From: Bolinopsis microptera
Lineage: Eukaryota > Ctenophora > Tentaculata > Lobata > Bolinopsidae
Length of the DNA: 64,000 nt
Assembly (NCBI RefSeq): GCF_026151205.1
Contig: NC_087073.1
Span: 18,008,837-18,072,836 of the forward strand
Direction: 5' to 3'
A program made the translations under genes and the position numbers. Positions 11,105-22,745 of the stretch are shown here, piece by piece; position 1 is the stretch's first letter, and each line of letters starts with the position of its first letter. The notes below the pieces were generated by a model that was not told where the DNA came from, ran no database searches, and worked only from the letters and a program-made list of their open reading frames with translations.

Positions 11105-11983
11105 ATGGCGGATGACCCAAGTTTGACCCGATCCCAGGAGTTAATCAAGGAGTTCAATTATGATGAACAGGAAGATGTGGAAGGCTGTGTTGCAAGGTGG
11201 TCCAGTCAGTTAGGAAAAGACCTGCACATGGACTACAGTGACATTGATTACGAAAGTCGTGAAAAGATCAAGACTAAGGATAAACAGACTCTGTCAGGCT
11301 GGCTTGTGAATGCAGTAGACCTTGTTCGTCGGCAGAATAGTCAGTTGTATCTCTTGAAGGAGATCATCGAGTGCTTCAAGACGGAAGCACTAGCAGACAA
11401 AGAGAAGGTGATCAGACTGCAGGGCCAACTGCTTGTGCAGAAGGATGAACAACTTCAGTTGCTTAAGACGTCTGTTGAGGAGACAGTGCAAACGACGGTG
11501 GAGTCAGGGATTAAGTGCTACAGTGCAGCTGTACAACAGAACAGTACAAGTGGTACGGTCTGCAACAGTAATATCCTGAAGAAGGTGATGAAGAGTGTGG
11601 CTGCAGAGGAGGACAGGAGCAAGAACCTGATTGTGTTTGGGCTAAAAGAAGAGGAGGAAGAACAGCTTCCAGCGCTAGTTACCGCAGTATTGGAGGAGAT
11701 CGGGGAGAAACCTCACTTCGAAGCGACTAGAATCGGCTGGAAGAGACCAGGTAGTACGGCTATCCGACCAGTCAAGATCACCGTCCCAAGCTCCACAGCA
11801 GTTCATCAGATTCTGATGAAAACAGGGAGACTGAGGCTAGTTGAGTCGCACAAAGATGTATGGATATGTCCAGACAGATCCTGCGAAGAACGAGCAACAA
11901 GGAAGCATCTGGTAACTGACCTGAAGAAGAAGAGGGCTGAACAGACTCATCTCGACCACTATATCCGGTACGGGAAGGTATAA
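11105..11983 (+). mobile_element. Non-LTR retrotransposon ORF1-type protein, intact frame
   Basis: A 292-residue intact frame starting at ATG 11105 (MADDPSLTRSQELIKEF). Residues ~70-150 are rich in heptad-like Leu/Gln/Glu and probably form a coiled coil (LLKEIIECFKTEALADKEKV). Residues ~175-290 form the RRM-like half seen in L1/L2/CR1 ORF1 proteins: SKNLIVFGLKEEEEEQ, RIGWKRPGSTAIRPVKI, VWICPDRSCEERATRKHL and a terminal YIRYGKV. ORF1 proteins bind the element RNA and act as chaperones in the retrotransposition particle. No reverse transcriptase follows within the next kilobase, so this is a solitary ORF1. The related 20507-21358 frame shares all these landmarks. Confidence 0.8.
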
Positions 11984-12743
11984 AGCCATCATGAGTTATT
12001 TATGTCTCTCGGACACTGATCAGTATATGTAGGAGTGATGAGAATTTTATGAGTTTTCGGATGTTATCTGTATTTGAGAGACAATTATATAATTTAAATA
12101 CTTTATTATTTGATTGTTTCACACTTATCATATTTCATAATTTTATTACTAGGTGGAGGTGATGTTATTGAGACTTTGGGCGGCCATAAAACTCCTGTTT
12201 TAAAAGTTGTTCTCTGTACTTGTTTCACTGACCCACGCTTTATAGCATTTATACATTTCGGCCCAATTTATATGTTGTTCGATTTGCTGTACATTTGTAT
12301 ATTTGCTATTTTGTAAAAGTTTCAAATCTATGAGATGGCGCGGTAAATTTGCATGCTGATAAGATACAGTTACCCCTCATTGTTCTACCATTAGTTTAAC
12401 TTCAACAGGGGAATCTCTCTTAGACAACGTGAATATTCATGGACAACATGCTGAACTAAACGCAGAAAAGTGGGAGATAGACCATCTGAGAAGTATGAGA
12501 TAGACCATCTGAGAAGCGTCATTTCTATGTTACAATTCGAAGCACCCAATTAATCATAGTTAACTTTGATGAGAATAAAGAAATGCCCGATTGAAATGAA
12601 GTCTATTTTCCGAAATCGAATACATTCAAACCCGATTTGTAGTGCCTAAATTCATTATTATTGTTGTAATTTGAAGATCATGATAAACATCGAGTACAAG
12701 CATACACTTTGAAGTAACTATGAAGCTTGATGTTCGAAATGTT
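11984..12743. other. Gene-free stretch
   Basis: AT-rich trailer after the ORF1 frame and before the lectin gene's 3' end. A short direct repeat (agtatgagatagaccatctgagaag-type) occurs near 12475-12520. No gene is supported. Confidence 0.45.
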
Positions 12744-15700
12744 TCAACCCGAACCTGTCCCTAGAGAGGTTGAGAAGGGACATTTCTTACATTTCTGCCC
12801 TAAACTATAAAGTGTTTACCTGAACATTGTTTAATAAACAACGCAAGATGGAATCTACTCGGAAACGCACTGACCTATTTTAAAGCAATCTGGAGATCCG
12901 TTGGTAAAGCTGATTACACCGTCTTCACAGACCGCTCTAACATTGCTGCCTTTTTTGGCGTGTTTCTTTAGGCAGCTGTAGGTAATTTCCATCCCATCTT
13001 CAGCTGGTAACTGAGAGTCTTCTATTTTGAAATCCGAATCAGGGTCGAAAATGGTACAACCAGCTGAAATTACATCATATTTAGGCTGTGTTACTGTTAA
13101 TAAATTCTAACGTACTTTAACTTATTTCAAACCAAAAATAATTTGAAAAGTGATTAACATTTAACCTTTATGTCAACGCTATTTTTGCCCCTTATTCTCT
13201 GTACGTACCACGACAAACTGAAATCTGACCATCTTGGACAAGTTGTCCGTCCTGACAAACTGCTTTGTCACCTCCCCTATTGGTGTAGTTCTCAGGACAG
13301 CTGAGGGTTACTTCCGTTTCGTGTTGAACTGGTAGCACTGGTTTCGTCACAATTTTCCTCCATGTTGCATCAAGAGTCTTGCAATTTGCTGAAAAATTTA
13401 CTACTACATAATTGTAATACAATATCTGAAGGATGTATTTTTTGATACATTTGCGAGAATCGTTTTTCGTTTGAAGAAAATGAAAACCTTTGTGCATACA
13501 TAGTACTATTTGGTCATACTGTAGTAACAGTTGCGAAAAAAGATCGTATAACTTGAGTAACCATTTGAAAGGTTTCTAGTTTCTACTCACCATGACAATC
13601 TGGAGTTTTGCCTGCTAAAACAAATACTCCGTCCTGACAAACTGCTTTGTCACCTCCTTTGTTGGTGTAATCTACAGGACAGCTGAGGGTTACTTCTGTT
13701 TCGTGTTCAACCGGCAGTGCTGGTTTCGTTAAAATGTCATTCCATGTTTGGTCTACAGTCTTGCAAATCTCTGAAATAATTATAATTCGAAATAGTTTCT
13801 AGTACCGATTTTAGTTACAGAATATGAGCACTTTTTGGTATTAATTCATAGTTATCTCTTTGACATTTATCATGAATATGAAAAGTGCATAATTTATTTT
13901 AAGTTGAGGCTTAATGAGACCGCGTAAGCCTCATAGTCATGTATTTCGGCGAAATGTGTAAGATAACTAACCAGGACTGTAAACTTCAACCTCTGATAGT
14001 ATTACAAAGGAATTTCCACCCTAAACCTGCACACTTGATCCGTCTAAATTGACATCCGGAAATATATACAGATTCTTTCCAGTCTCAAAGTGAACGGTAC
14101 CGACATTGGTTGCTCCATCATAGTTTCCTCCGGTCAAGTCTATCCCGACCCATATTTTAACTCCATCAATCCTTGAGGGAATTTCGTTCACTCTGTTATA
14201 TATCTTTATCTCTCGTATGAAAGATAATTTAGGTAAAGTGAGTAGCCACCAAGCGTTTTCTCCCCTGGTCGCGGTGTGGGAGAAATCGGGGTTAGGACGT
14301 TCACTGAAGAAATGGTATTTTAATTGTATTTTAATTGCACTTGCTGTATATATTGTACGTCTTCTGTTTAAAGTTATTCTGAGTATTAGCCAGTCTAATA
14401 TTATGCTTTGATGATGATTTTTGACTTGCTATAATTCTTCCAATTCTAAAATCTTCGGTTAATATGCAGTCACTTACGTTCCGAGAGTCTTGCCATCTAT
14501 CGCCTTCGATGCAGGAAATAAATAAGTATTTATTTGCGTTGCGGTTCCTTCAAGAGCAATGTTCTTCATCTTGCCGGCGTGCATATTCCCTATGTTTATA
14601 ATTATAATATTAAATAATAAATAAAAGTTGCGCGGCGTACATTATATAAAAATCATCAAACTATATATAATAATAATACGTATAACAAATTTGACCAAAA
14701 CCCATAATCATGGGTAGAGTGGACCGCTGCCAGTGTCTCTCTTTCCCAAACAAAAGGAAATGATATTAATTTGATTAACCGTTCTCAAATGCAAAATGAT
14801 ACCGAGAATGAAATCGGTCGCTCGCTTTTCCCATTCATTCACGGCTTACAATCAATCACATGCTGTAAAAATTCCTTTGGGTTGCGTTCGGGTCGATATA
14901 CCTAGTATTTCGGGATAAGGGTGGTACTGGTAGTTAGTGAATTAGCTGAAGTTTATTGATTCTTTATTGCTGAGTACAGCTGCCTTCGGGTAGTTCTTCT
15001 TAATCTATCACTCCGGCCTCCGGCCGGAGTGCACGCTTCGCGTGCACGAAAGAGGCGTGTAACGTGTACCAGAGGGGGTATAATAGTAAAGGGGGTATGA
15101 TAGTAAAGGGGGTACATAGTATACCCACAATAAATGCAACGGTCGTGCTTGCCAGCACTGTGATAGATAAAATCATACACAACAACTTTTGGTTCTGTTA
15201 CCTGGACAAGAATAGGTGTTACAAGATCGAGTCTGAGTGGCTGATCCGGTACAGTCGGTTCCTCTGCCAACTGGAGAAGGATTAGAGCAGGACCGGGTTC
15301 TTGTCTGTGTTTCTCCCCCACACTCTCCAGAGCAGGACGACCAGGAGGAGTACGAACTCCAACCTCCATTCACCGGGACTGAGAGAGAGAGATGTATTGA
15401 GAAATGAGAGACCGTATAGAAATAGAATAATCGAGGAATTGGTAGTGATAAAAACTTTTTGTAATGATAAAAACATTTTGTCGTGACGTTAGTGTCTCAT
15501 TAGCACATACTCATAGTAAGAGACAAAATCACTTGGGGCACAGTCGAGGCACACTCGTTGAAGTTTATCGATACATGGCCGTTGGGGCAAAACATTTCCC
15601 CAAAGGTATTCCAGTACAAACTTATTATCCAGGAAATAACAACTTATAAATTTCGGTTTATTTCAATTTCTATCGGACTCAATAGAAACAGATCACAGAT

Positions 15701-16057
15701 GATTGTAAAAAATACTCATTTTCCAACATTTTAGCAGCTTAACTTTCCTTCCTTACTTTATTGAAAATCGAGTTTTAGGATTTTGATATCAGATATGCCT
15801 CCGAGTTCGAGTGATTTTAATGTCCGTCCATGCAATGTCCGGACAAATTACGTCCGATAAGGTATCTTATAGTTATACCTCGACCAGTTATTGATATTTC
15901 GATCACAGTAAGTACAGCAGTACTTTCACTGTTTAGTTGGTAATACTAATTATATTTATAGTTGGTAAAACTAAATGAATAACGTAGATAATAACTTACC
16001 AATACCACTAGCACACAAAGATATCAACGGAGAGAAAATCAAAAGTAAAAATTTCAT
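12744..16057 (-). pseudogene. TSP1-fucolectin-sushi secreted lectin gene with a premature stop
   Basis: Eight exons can be phased: 16057-16000 signal peptide (MKFLLLIFSPLISLCAS); 15378-15202 one thrombospondin type-1 repeat ([10 protein letters not shown] and six Cys); 14589-14478 and 14303-13972 fucolectin-type domain; 13770-13591, 13388-13209 and 13063-12875 three sushi/CCP modules with four Cys each; 12760-12744 a possible tiny last exon (GTGSG, stop). All junctions keep phase (58+177+112+332+180+180+189+17 = 1245 bases). However, codon 14023-14021 in the lectin exon is TAG where the neighbouring gene has CAG. The stop would remove the sushi part, so I call it a pseudogene or a null allele. 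Exon 3 uses a shifted 3' splice site. Domain content is that of an extracellular glycan-binding, complement-like recognition protein. Confidence 0.82.
15011..15047. repeat. Two abutting hairpins
   Basis: ctccggc-ctccg-gccggag is followed immediately by gtgcacg-cttcg-cgtgcac, sharing one base. Both stems are perfect and GC-rich. They lie in the intron after the TSP1 exon of the lectin pseudogene. Confidence 0.7.
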
Positions 16058-16164
16058 TGTCTAGTTTTCTGAAAGATAAAAATAGAAAAAGTTTTTTATT
16101 ACCATGCCATTGCCAGTTTGTCACTATCATTTACTCAGCGATCTCAAATTAATCAAGAATCTTC

Positions 16165-18930
16165 ATTTTATATCTGCGCCATCCCGGAGTTGATGAATCC
16201 AGATTTTTGGAACATTTTTGGAACATTTTTGGAACATGTCCCAAAATTGTCCCAAAAGTGTCCCATGCATTTATTTGCCCTAATAAGCTCTAAATAGTGC
16301 CAAAAATAATTGTAAATGATGGATATAGGTAAAAACTAGGCCTAAGAGCCATCAAAACTCAAATAACATTACCCAGGTTCATGGAATGAACGAAAATGAA
16401 CAAAAATGAATATTGTCCTAAAAATGCTCAGAACGGTTTAAAATTGGTCGGAAAGTGTTTATATTGGTCCTATGACCACTCAAACCAAGTTTGGGAATCA
16501 CTGCATGTCTAGAACCGATGTTACCTATGTTCCAAAATGTTCCAATTTTGGGACAATAATCCTCCTGAGAATCCAGATTTTTGGAACATGGGCACATCGA
16601 AGTATTGGCTGTATTTAAGTGCTGGGAAGCCTCAATTCGGTTTTCTAAGATGGATATAGGTAAAAACTAGGCCTAAGAGCCATCAAAACTCAAATAACAT
16701 TACCCGGGTTCATGGAATGAACGAAAATGAACAAAAATGAATATTGTCCTAAAAATGCTCAGAACGGTTTAAAATTGGTCGGAAAGTGTTTATATTGGTC
16801 CTATGACCACTCAAACCAAGTTTGGGAATCACTGCATGTCTAGAACCGATGTTACCTATGTTCCAAAATGTTCCAATTTTGGGACAATAATCCTCCTGAG
16901 AATCCAGATTTTTGGAACATGGGCACATCGAAGTATTGGCTGTATTTAAGTGCTGGGAAGCCTCAATTCGGTTTTCTAAGATGGATATAGGTAAAAACTA
17001 GGCCTAAGAGCCATCAAAACTCAATTATATTTATAACATTACCCGGGTTCATGGAATGAACGAAAATGAACAAAAATGAATATTGTCCTAAAAATGCTCA
17101 GAACAGTTTAAAATTGGTCGGAAAGTGTTTATATTGGTCCTATGACCACTCAAACCAAGTTTGGGAATCACTGCATGTCTAGAACCGATGTTACCTATGT
17201 TCCAAAATGTTCCAATTTTGGGACAATAATCCTCCTGAGAATCCAGATTTTTGGAACATGGGCACATCGAAGTATTGGCTGTATTTAAGTGCTGGGAAGC
17301 CTCAATTCGGTTTTCTAAGATGGATATTATAGGTAAAAACTAGGCCTAAGAGCCATCAAAACTCAAATAACAATACCCAGGTTCATGTAATGAACGAAAA
17401 TGAACAAAAATGAATATTGTCCAAAAAATGCTCAGAACGGTTTAAAATTGGTCGGAAAGTGTTTATATTGGTCCTGCAACCACTCAAACCAAGTTTGGGA
17501 ATCACTGCATGTCTAGAACCGATGTTACCTATGTTCCAAAATGTTCCAATTTTGGGACAATAATCCTCCTGAGAATCCAGATTTTTGGAACATGGGCACA
17601 TCGAAGTATTGGCTGTATTTAAGTGCTGGGAAGCCTCAATTCGGTTTTCTAAGATGGATATAGGTAAAAACTAGGCCTAAGAGCCATCAAAACTCAAATA
17701 ACATTACCCAGGTTCATTTAATGAACGAAAATGAACAAAAATGAATATTGTCCTAAAAATGCTCAGAACGGTTTAAAATTAGTCGGAAAGTGTTTATATT
17801 GGTCCTATGACCACTCAAACCAAGTTTGGGAATCACTGCATGTCTACAACCGATGTTACCTATGTTCCAAAATGTTCCAATTTTGGGACAATAATCCTCC
17901 TGAGAATCCAGATTTTTGGAACATGGGCACATCGAAGTATTGGCTGTATTTAAGTGCTGGGAAGCATTTATATCAAAATATTGGAGGATTATTAAAACAA
18001 AAATATTTGCCCAATAAAATAATTTCTGTTTAATTGTACATAATTCTGAATGCAACTTTAAGACCCTGTTGGACGACAATATTGACTCTTTGCCACCATT
18101 TTTTAACCATTCTGAGTGCTTTGAGGAAAATTTTCATGTTCGTTGTTCATTCCATAAACTTGGGTAATATTATTCGACTTTTGATGGCTCCTCTATAAGG
18201 CCTAGTTTTTTTATATCCATCTTAGAAAACCGAATTGAGGCTTCCCAGCACTTCGATGTCCCCATGTTCCAAAAATCTGGATGCTCAGGAGGATTATTGT
18301 GACAACATTGGTAACATCGGGTCTAGACATGAAGTGATTCCCAAACTTTCCGACCAATTTAAAACCGTTCTGAGCATTTTTAGGACAATATTCATTTTTT
18401 GTTCATTTTCGTTCATTCCATGAACCTGGGTAATGTTATTTGAGTTTTGATGGCTCTTAGGCTTAGTTTTTACCTATATCCATCTTAGAAAACCGAATTG
18501 AGGCTTCCCAGCACTTAAATACAGCCAATACTTCGATGTGCCCATGTTCCAAAAATCTGGATTCTCAGGAGGATTATTGTGCCAAAATTGGAACATTTTG
18601 GAACATAGGTAACATCGGTTCTAGACATGCAGTGATTCCCAAACTTGGTTTGAGTGGTCCTAGGACCAATGTCAACACTTTCCGACCCATTTTAAACCAT
18701 TCTGAGCACTTTGAGAAGAATGTTCATTTTCGTTCATTTCTGGTCATTCCATGGGTAATTTTATACGACTTTTGATGGCTCCTAGGCCTAGCTTACGGCT
18801 ATATCCATTTTAGAAAACCGAACTGAGCCTTCCCAGCACTCAAATACGGCCAATACTGCGATGTGCCCATGTTCCAAATTTATGGATTCATCTACCGCCA
18901 TCCCGGCGCAGTTTATATCTCCGCCAAAAG
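16165..18930. mobile_element. Fold-back element with ~331-340 bp internal repeats
   Basis: Ends resemble each other in inverted orientation. The left has tatatctgcgcc-atcccgg-gatgaatcca-tttggaacat near 16170-16215, and the right has the complement near 18870-18925. Inside, five units start at about 16318, 16649, 16980, 17319 and 17653 in one orientation, each beginning gatggatat and ending ggttttctaa. After a ~115 bp unique spacer (17965-18080), one partial and two near-complete units run in the opposite orientation to about 18890. Open frames inside follow the repeat and are not genes. It lies just upstream of the lectin pseudogene. Confidence 0.85.
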
Positions 18931-19665
18931 CATCACATTTTAGCATTAATGCGCGTAGTTTTCTCAACTATTTTCACAGTCGCGCCTTCCTGAAGTTACA
19001 TTAAACAGCCTCTTTTGCTTCCTAACATACCAGTTTATAGGAAGAAAAATATTACATATAGCAAGAAACCGAAATCGAACTTGGCACATTAATAGCATGG
19101 GAGAAGATATTATACATGGGCGATATTTAGCAGAGATAAACCGGTACCTACGGTATACCTACGGGGGTGATATTAGTACAATTTTGTTAGCAGTTAGAAC
19201 ACCTCCTCCCGTATTATTGAGAATAAATTTACTTTTCCATACAATTGCTCACTTCAGTCGTATAGTAAACCGGCAGTAAAGCATGAAGTGCTTTAATGAT
19301 AAAAGATTCGTTTGATAATCATGCTTTTTTGAGTCGAGAAATACAAAATATGATGTTAACAAAACACAACTTTAAACTTTTAAAGAACGATCAAAATTCT
19401 TACAAAGTTTTAATATAAAACTCTGTGACTGTTAAAAAGTATTAGGTAAATGATTCTTTTAATTCTGCCTTGATGGTCTGTAGCTTTTTCTCCTGTTTCC
19501 CATTTTGAGGAAGTCAATCCTGATCTTCTTAGAAATTGTGCAGTAGAGTGTCGACGGGTTTGAGAACTCCAACGAATGAGGCATGATATCTTCTTCTACA
19601 GTCTTTTCAAAAACTTGTTAACATTCTGAGTTATATTATTGTCATAACAACGAATAGCATTTAAA
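18931..19665. other. Gene-free stretch
   Basis: AT-rich. It begins with ggcgcagtttatatctccgc-like sequence (about 18904-18935), which recurs inverted near 22925-22955. No gene is supported. Confidence 0.45.
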
Positions 19666-19669
19666 AAGT

Positions 19670-20287
19670 AGCTCAACTCTAATAACTAAACTTTATAGTC
19701 ATCTGATCGTGACAATCATTTTAGTTTTAATACTGTCAAAATAATAAATAGAAGTAGCTCATCTCTAATAATAATAACTAGACTTTATAATTATAGTCAT
19801 CTCGTGAAAATTACTAGATTTTTAATACTATCATAACAATGGATAGAAGTTAAGAAGAAGCTCGACTCTAGTCTCTAATGACTATAGATCTCGTGACAAT
19901 AATTCCTAGATCATAGTCCTTGTAATGACAGTATTAAAACTGTAATAGTTGTCACGAGATGTTTGATCTAGTTGTTAGAGTTGAGCTATTCCTAGTCCTT
20001 GTAATGACAGTATTAAAACTGTAATAGTTGTCACGAGATGTTTGATCTAGTTGTTAGAGTTGAGCTATTCCTAGTCCTTGTTATGACAGTATTAAAACTG
20101 TAATAATTGTGACGAGATGTTTGATCTAGTTTAAGAGTTGAGCTATTCCTAGTCCTTGCTATGAAAGTATTAAAACTACAATAGTTGTCACGAGATGTTT
20201 GATCTATTTATTAGAGTTGAGCTATTCCTAGTCCTTGCTATGAAAGTATAGCTCAACTCTAACAACTAGATCAAACATCTCGTGACA
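19670..20287. repeat. Inverted and tandem array of a ~79 bp unit
   Basis: From about 19905, four and a half units of ~79 bp (tagtccttgt-atgacagtat, then taaaactgtaatagttgtca) run in one orientation. Diverged units before 19905 and the piece at 20249-20287 run the other way. A further copy is at 21697-21806, so the array brackets the ORF1 frame at 20507. Confidence 0.85.
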
Positions 20288-20304
20288 AACCAATAAAAAA
20301 TAAA

Positions 20305-20425
20305 AAAAACCAGTAAACCAATTTGTATCAGTAAACCAATTTGTACCAGTAAACCAATTTGTATCAGTAAACCAATTTGTATTTGCACTGTCAGTTCGCA
20401 GTAAACCAATTTGTATTTGCACTGT
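20305..20425 (+). repeat. Short tandem repeat cagtaaaccaatttgta
   Basis: Five copies of a 17-18 bp unit, the last two separated by a ~25 bp insert. It directly precedes the ORF1-type frame and could be part of its leader. Confidence 0.9.
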
Positions 20426-20506
20426 TTTTTAGCTCGCTTATCAGTGATCGTTATCAGTGAAAGTGTTACTCGCCACGTCGACTTTCAACAGCGCCGACTG
20501 TGTAGC

Positions 20507-21358
20507 ATGGATTTTTCAGTGGACCGGCTCAACGCGATGGACCATGAGATGACATCAGAATTTCAGAAAATATTCAAGGTTGCCAATGTTTCATGTAGAT
20601 CTGACTTTACTGAGACCGCTTTAATGAAACTTAACAAAAATCCACTCGTCAAAATCATCGGCAGCTTAATGAAATTGGCGGAGAAGAATATTGAACTTTG
20701 TAAAAGTGCTGCTGGGAAAATTGATGTCATGAAATCGGAGAAAATAGCGGATCAGAAACTAATTATTGAAACTCAACAAGGACAGATGAATTCAGTTCAG
20801 GAGACAGTTAAATCAGAAATGAAAAGTTGGACGGATGTTGTCAAGAAAAACACTGCTCAGCGTCCTAGCGGGAAACCTTTAACAGAAAACTCTATCAAAC
20901 AAGCCGTAAGGACTGTAAATGAAGAGAAGAAACGATCGAAGTACTTGATGATCTACGGTTGCCATGAAAGTGATAAAGAAGCCGATTTTGAACTCAACAA
21001 AGTTGTCAAGGACATACTTTACGGAACTGACGCTTTCCCCGTGCTCCGCACTGGTGAGGTCTACAGAATCGGAAGGAAGGAACCGGGTAAGAATAGGCCT
21101 ATCAAGGTCGAATTTGGTTGTGCCAGTGAGGTAGACTTGATTTTGATGCGTGCACGAAACCTCAGAGACAGTGAAGTTTTCAAACATGTTTATTTGGGAC
21201 CGGACAGAACCAAAGAGGAACAGCTTGCGCATAGTAAACTTGTTAAGGAGATGAAACAGATGATCCAGAAAGACTCAAATAAACATTATTTCATACGCGA
21301 CAGAAAGATCTGCACGGCTGATAAAACCTTATCATCTCAAACGTCCCAAAGCTCCTGA
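20507..21358 (+). mobile_element. Second non-LTR retrotransposon ORF1-type protein, intact frame
   Basis: A 283-residue intact frame from ATG 20507 (MDFSVDRLNAMDHEM). The N-terminal half is charged and helix-like. The C-terminal half carries the ORF1 RRM-like landmarks in the same order as the frame at 11105: RSKYLMIYGCHES, VYRIGRKEPG-RPIKVEF, VYLGPDRTKEEQ, then YFIRDRKI. The sequence similarity to the first is clear but distant, so they represent different lineages. About 450 bases downstream, in the same orientation, a reverse-transcriptase piece begins (21815), but the endonuclease part is missing and repeat DNA lies between. Confidence 0.8.
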
Positions 21359-21696
21359 TAAGAGTTATTAATGTATGATGTATGTTGAGTGTTATTTGGT
21401 GCTGACTGGAGTTGCCGTGTGTAGATTTACCACTTTTTACAATTAATAAATGAACCGCGTTGAAAGCTTATTTAGTGTGTTTTTTTCAGTGCTGAGACTG
21501 GTAAATGTTAAAGTAACAGAACCTGAACTGCAACTCATATTTTTATGCTATTTTCTAGTTACGTCGACACACAAGGCTAAATAGTTTTCGGAGGCTTGCT
21601 AGAATTTTATTCTCTATGTTTCTCTATAATTTTATATTGTATGTTTTTTATATTTCGGTACAGACCAGCGCCCATTGGGCGTATTCAATCAAAAAT
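21359..21696. other. Trailer of the ORF1-type frame
   Basis: AT-rich, no coding frame. aattaataaatgaa near 21440 could serve as a polyadenylation-type signal. Confidence 0.4.
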
Positions 21697-21806
21697 CACA
21701 ACTATAATTGTAGTTTCAATACTGTCATAACAATAACTAGGAATAGCTCAACTCTAACAACTAGCTCAAACACCTCGTGACAATTATTACAGTTTTAATA
21801 CTGTCA
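21697..21806 (-). repeat. Copy of the ~79 bp unit repeat
   Basis: taggaatagctcaactctaa, then cctcgtgacaattattacag and ttttaatactgtcat are the reverse complement of the array unit at 19905-20249. It abuts the reverse-transcriptase fragment. Confidence 0.85.
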
Positions 21807-21814
21807 TTTTAAAA

Positions 21815-22404
21815 TCAAAGGTTTACTTGAAAATATTGATCCAAGTAAAGCGCAAGGGGCCGACAATATCCATGGAAGAATTTTAAAGTACTGTTCAGTG
21901 AGCCTGTCTAAGCCTCTTGCTATCCTTTTTGAAGCCTCTTATAAAACTGGATGTATTCCAGCAGATTGGAAAATGGCAAACGTTGTTCCAGTTCATAAAA
22001 AAGGCTCTAAAATTGAAGTTAACAACTATAGGCCAATTTCTCTGACAAGCATTATTATGAAAGTTTACGAAAAAGTAATCCGGGATGAATTGCTCAATCG
22101 ATGTGAACATCTTATTGATCAACGTCAACATGGTTTTATGAGTAGGAAATCATGTACAACTCAGCTAGTAAATTTCTGTGACAGCTTAGCCCTATCTCTC
22201 AATGACAATGTTCGCACTGACATAATATACTTTGATTTCCAAAAAGCTTTTGATTCTGTCAACCACGACATAATTCTGTTGAAGCTCAAAGAACAATATA
22301 ACATTGATGCATCTCTACTGAGATTCTTCAAGTGCTACCTTGAAAACAGATACCAAAGGGTTGTCATTGGAAATAAAATGTCTGCTCCCTGTCAGGTTAA
22401 TTGA
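21815..22404 (+). mobile_element. Reverse-transcriptase fragment of a CR1/jockey-type retrotransposon
   Basis: The open frame begins upstream of any ATG (GLLENIDPSKAQGADNIHG) and runs through PADWKMANVVPVHKKG, NYRPISLTSIIMKVYEKVI, HGFMSRKSCTTQL, then FDFQKAFDSVNHDIIL and RYQRVVIG. These are the finger and first palm blocks of reverse transcriptase, with the first catalytic Asp in the FDFQKAFD block. It stops at TGA 22402-22404, just where the GVPQGS-type block should begin. The YADD catalytic box and everything after are absent. A 3' loss is the opposite of normal 5' truncation, so a secondary deletion or insertion is likely. Confidence 0.85.
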
Positions 22405-22499
22405 ATGTATATATATTGTTTGACGCACTTTTACCTTAACTAATCTCTGTCACATAAAATACCGGAAATATAGTTCACAACTATGAACTCAAATGTATA

Positions 22500-22745
22500 T
22501 AAAACACACTCACAATTAATCGTACAGTTTAAAATGGAACAAAATAAGACAGAATAACTAATAAAATGTTAAACAATAAGCTGATTTAAGAGAAGAAAAC
22601 ATTAGTCAACTGAAATTCTAGTCTGATGAAGTGCACTGCAACTGTAAATTAAATGTATTAAACAAATTCACAACTGATCGTACAGTTTAAAATGGAACAA
22701 AATAAGACAGAATAATTGATCAAATGTTTTAAAAATAAGCTGTTA
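22500..22745 (+). repeat. Two copies of a ~80 bp repeat about 164 bp apart
   Basis: cgtacagtttaaaatggaac, then aaaataagacagaata occurs at about 22522 and 22679 with matching flanks on both sides. Confidence 0.85.

Noticed and set aside
17383..18775. Repeated MCPCSKNLDSQEDYC frames as a Cys-rich peptide family
   Set aside because: They lie inside the ~331-340 bp repeats in both orientations and vary with the repeat, so they are by-products.
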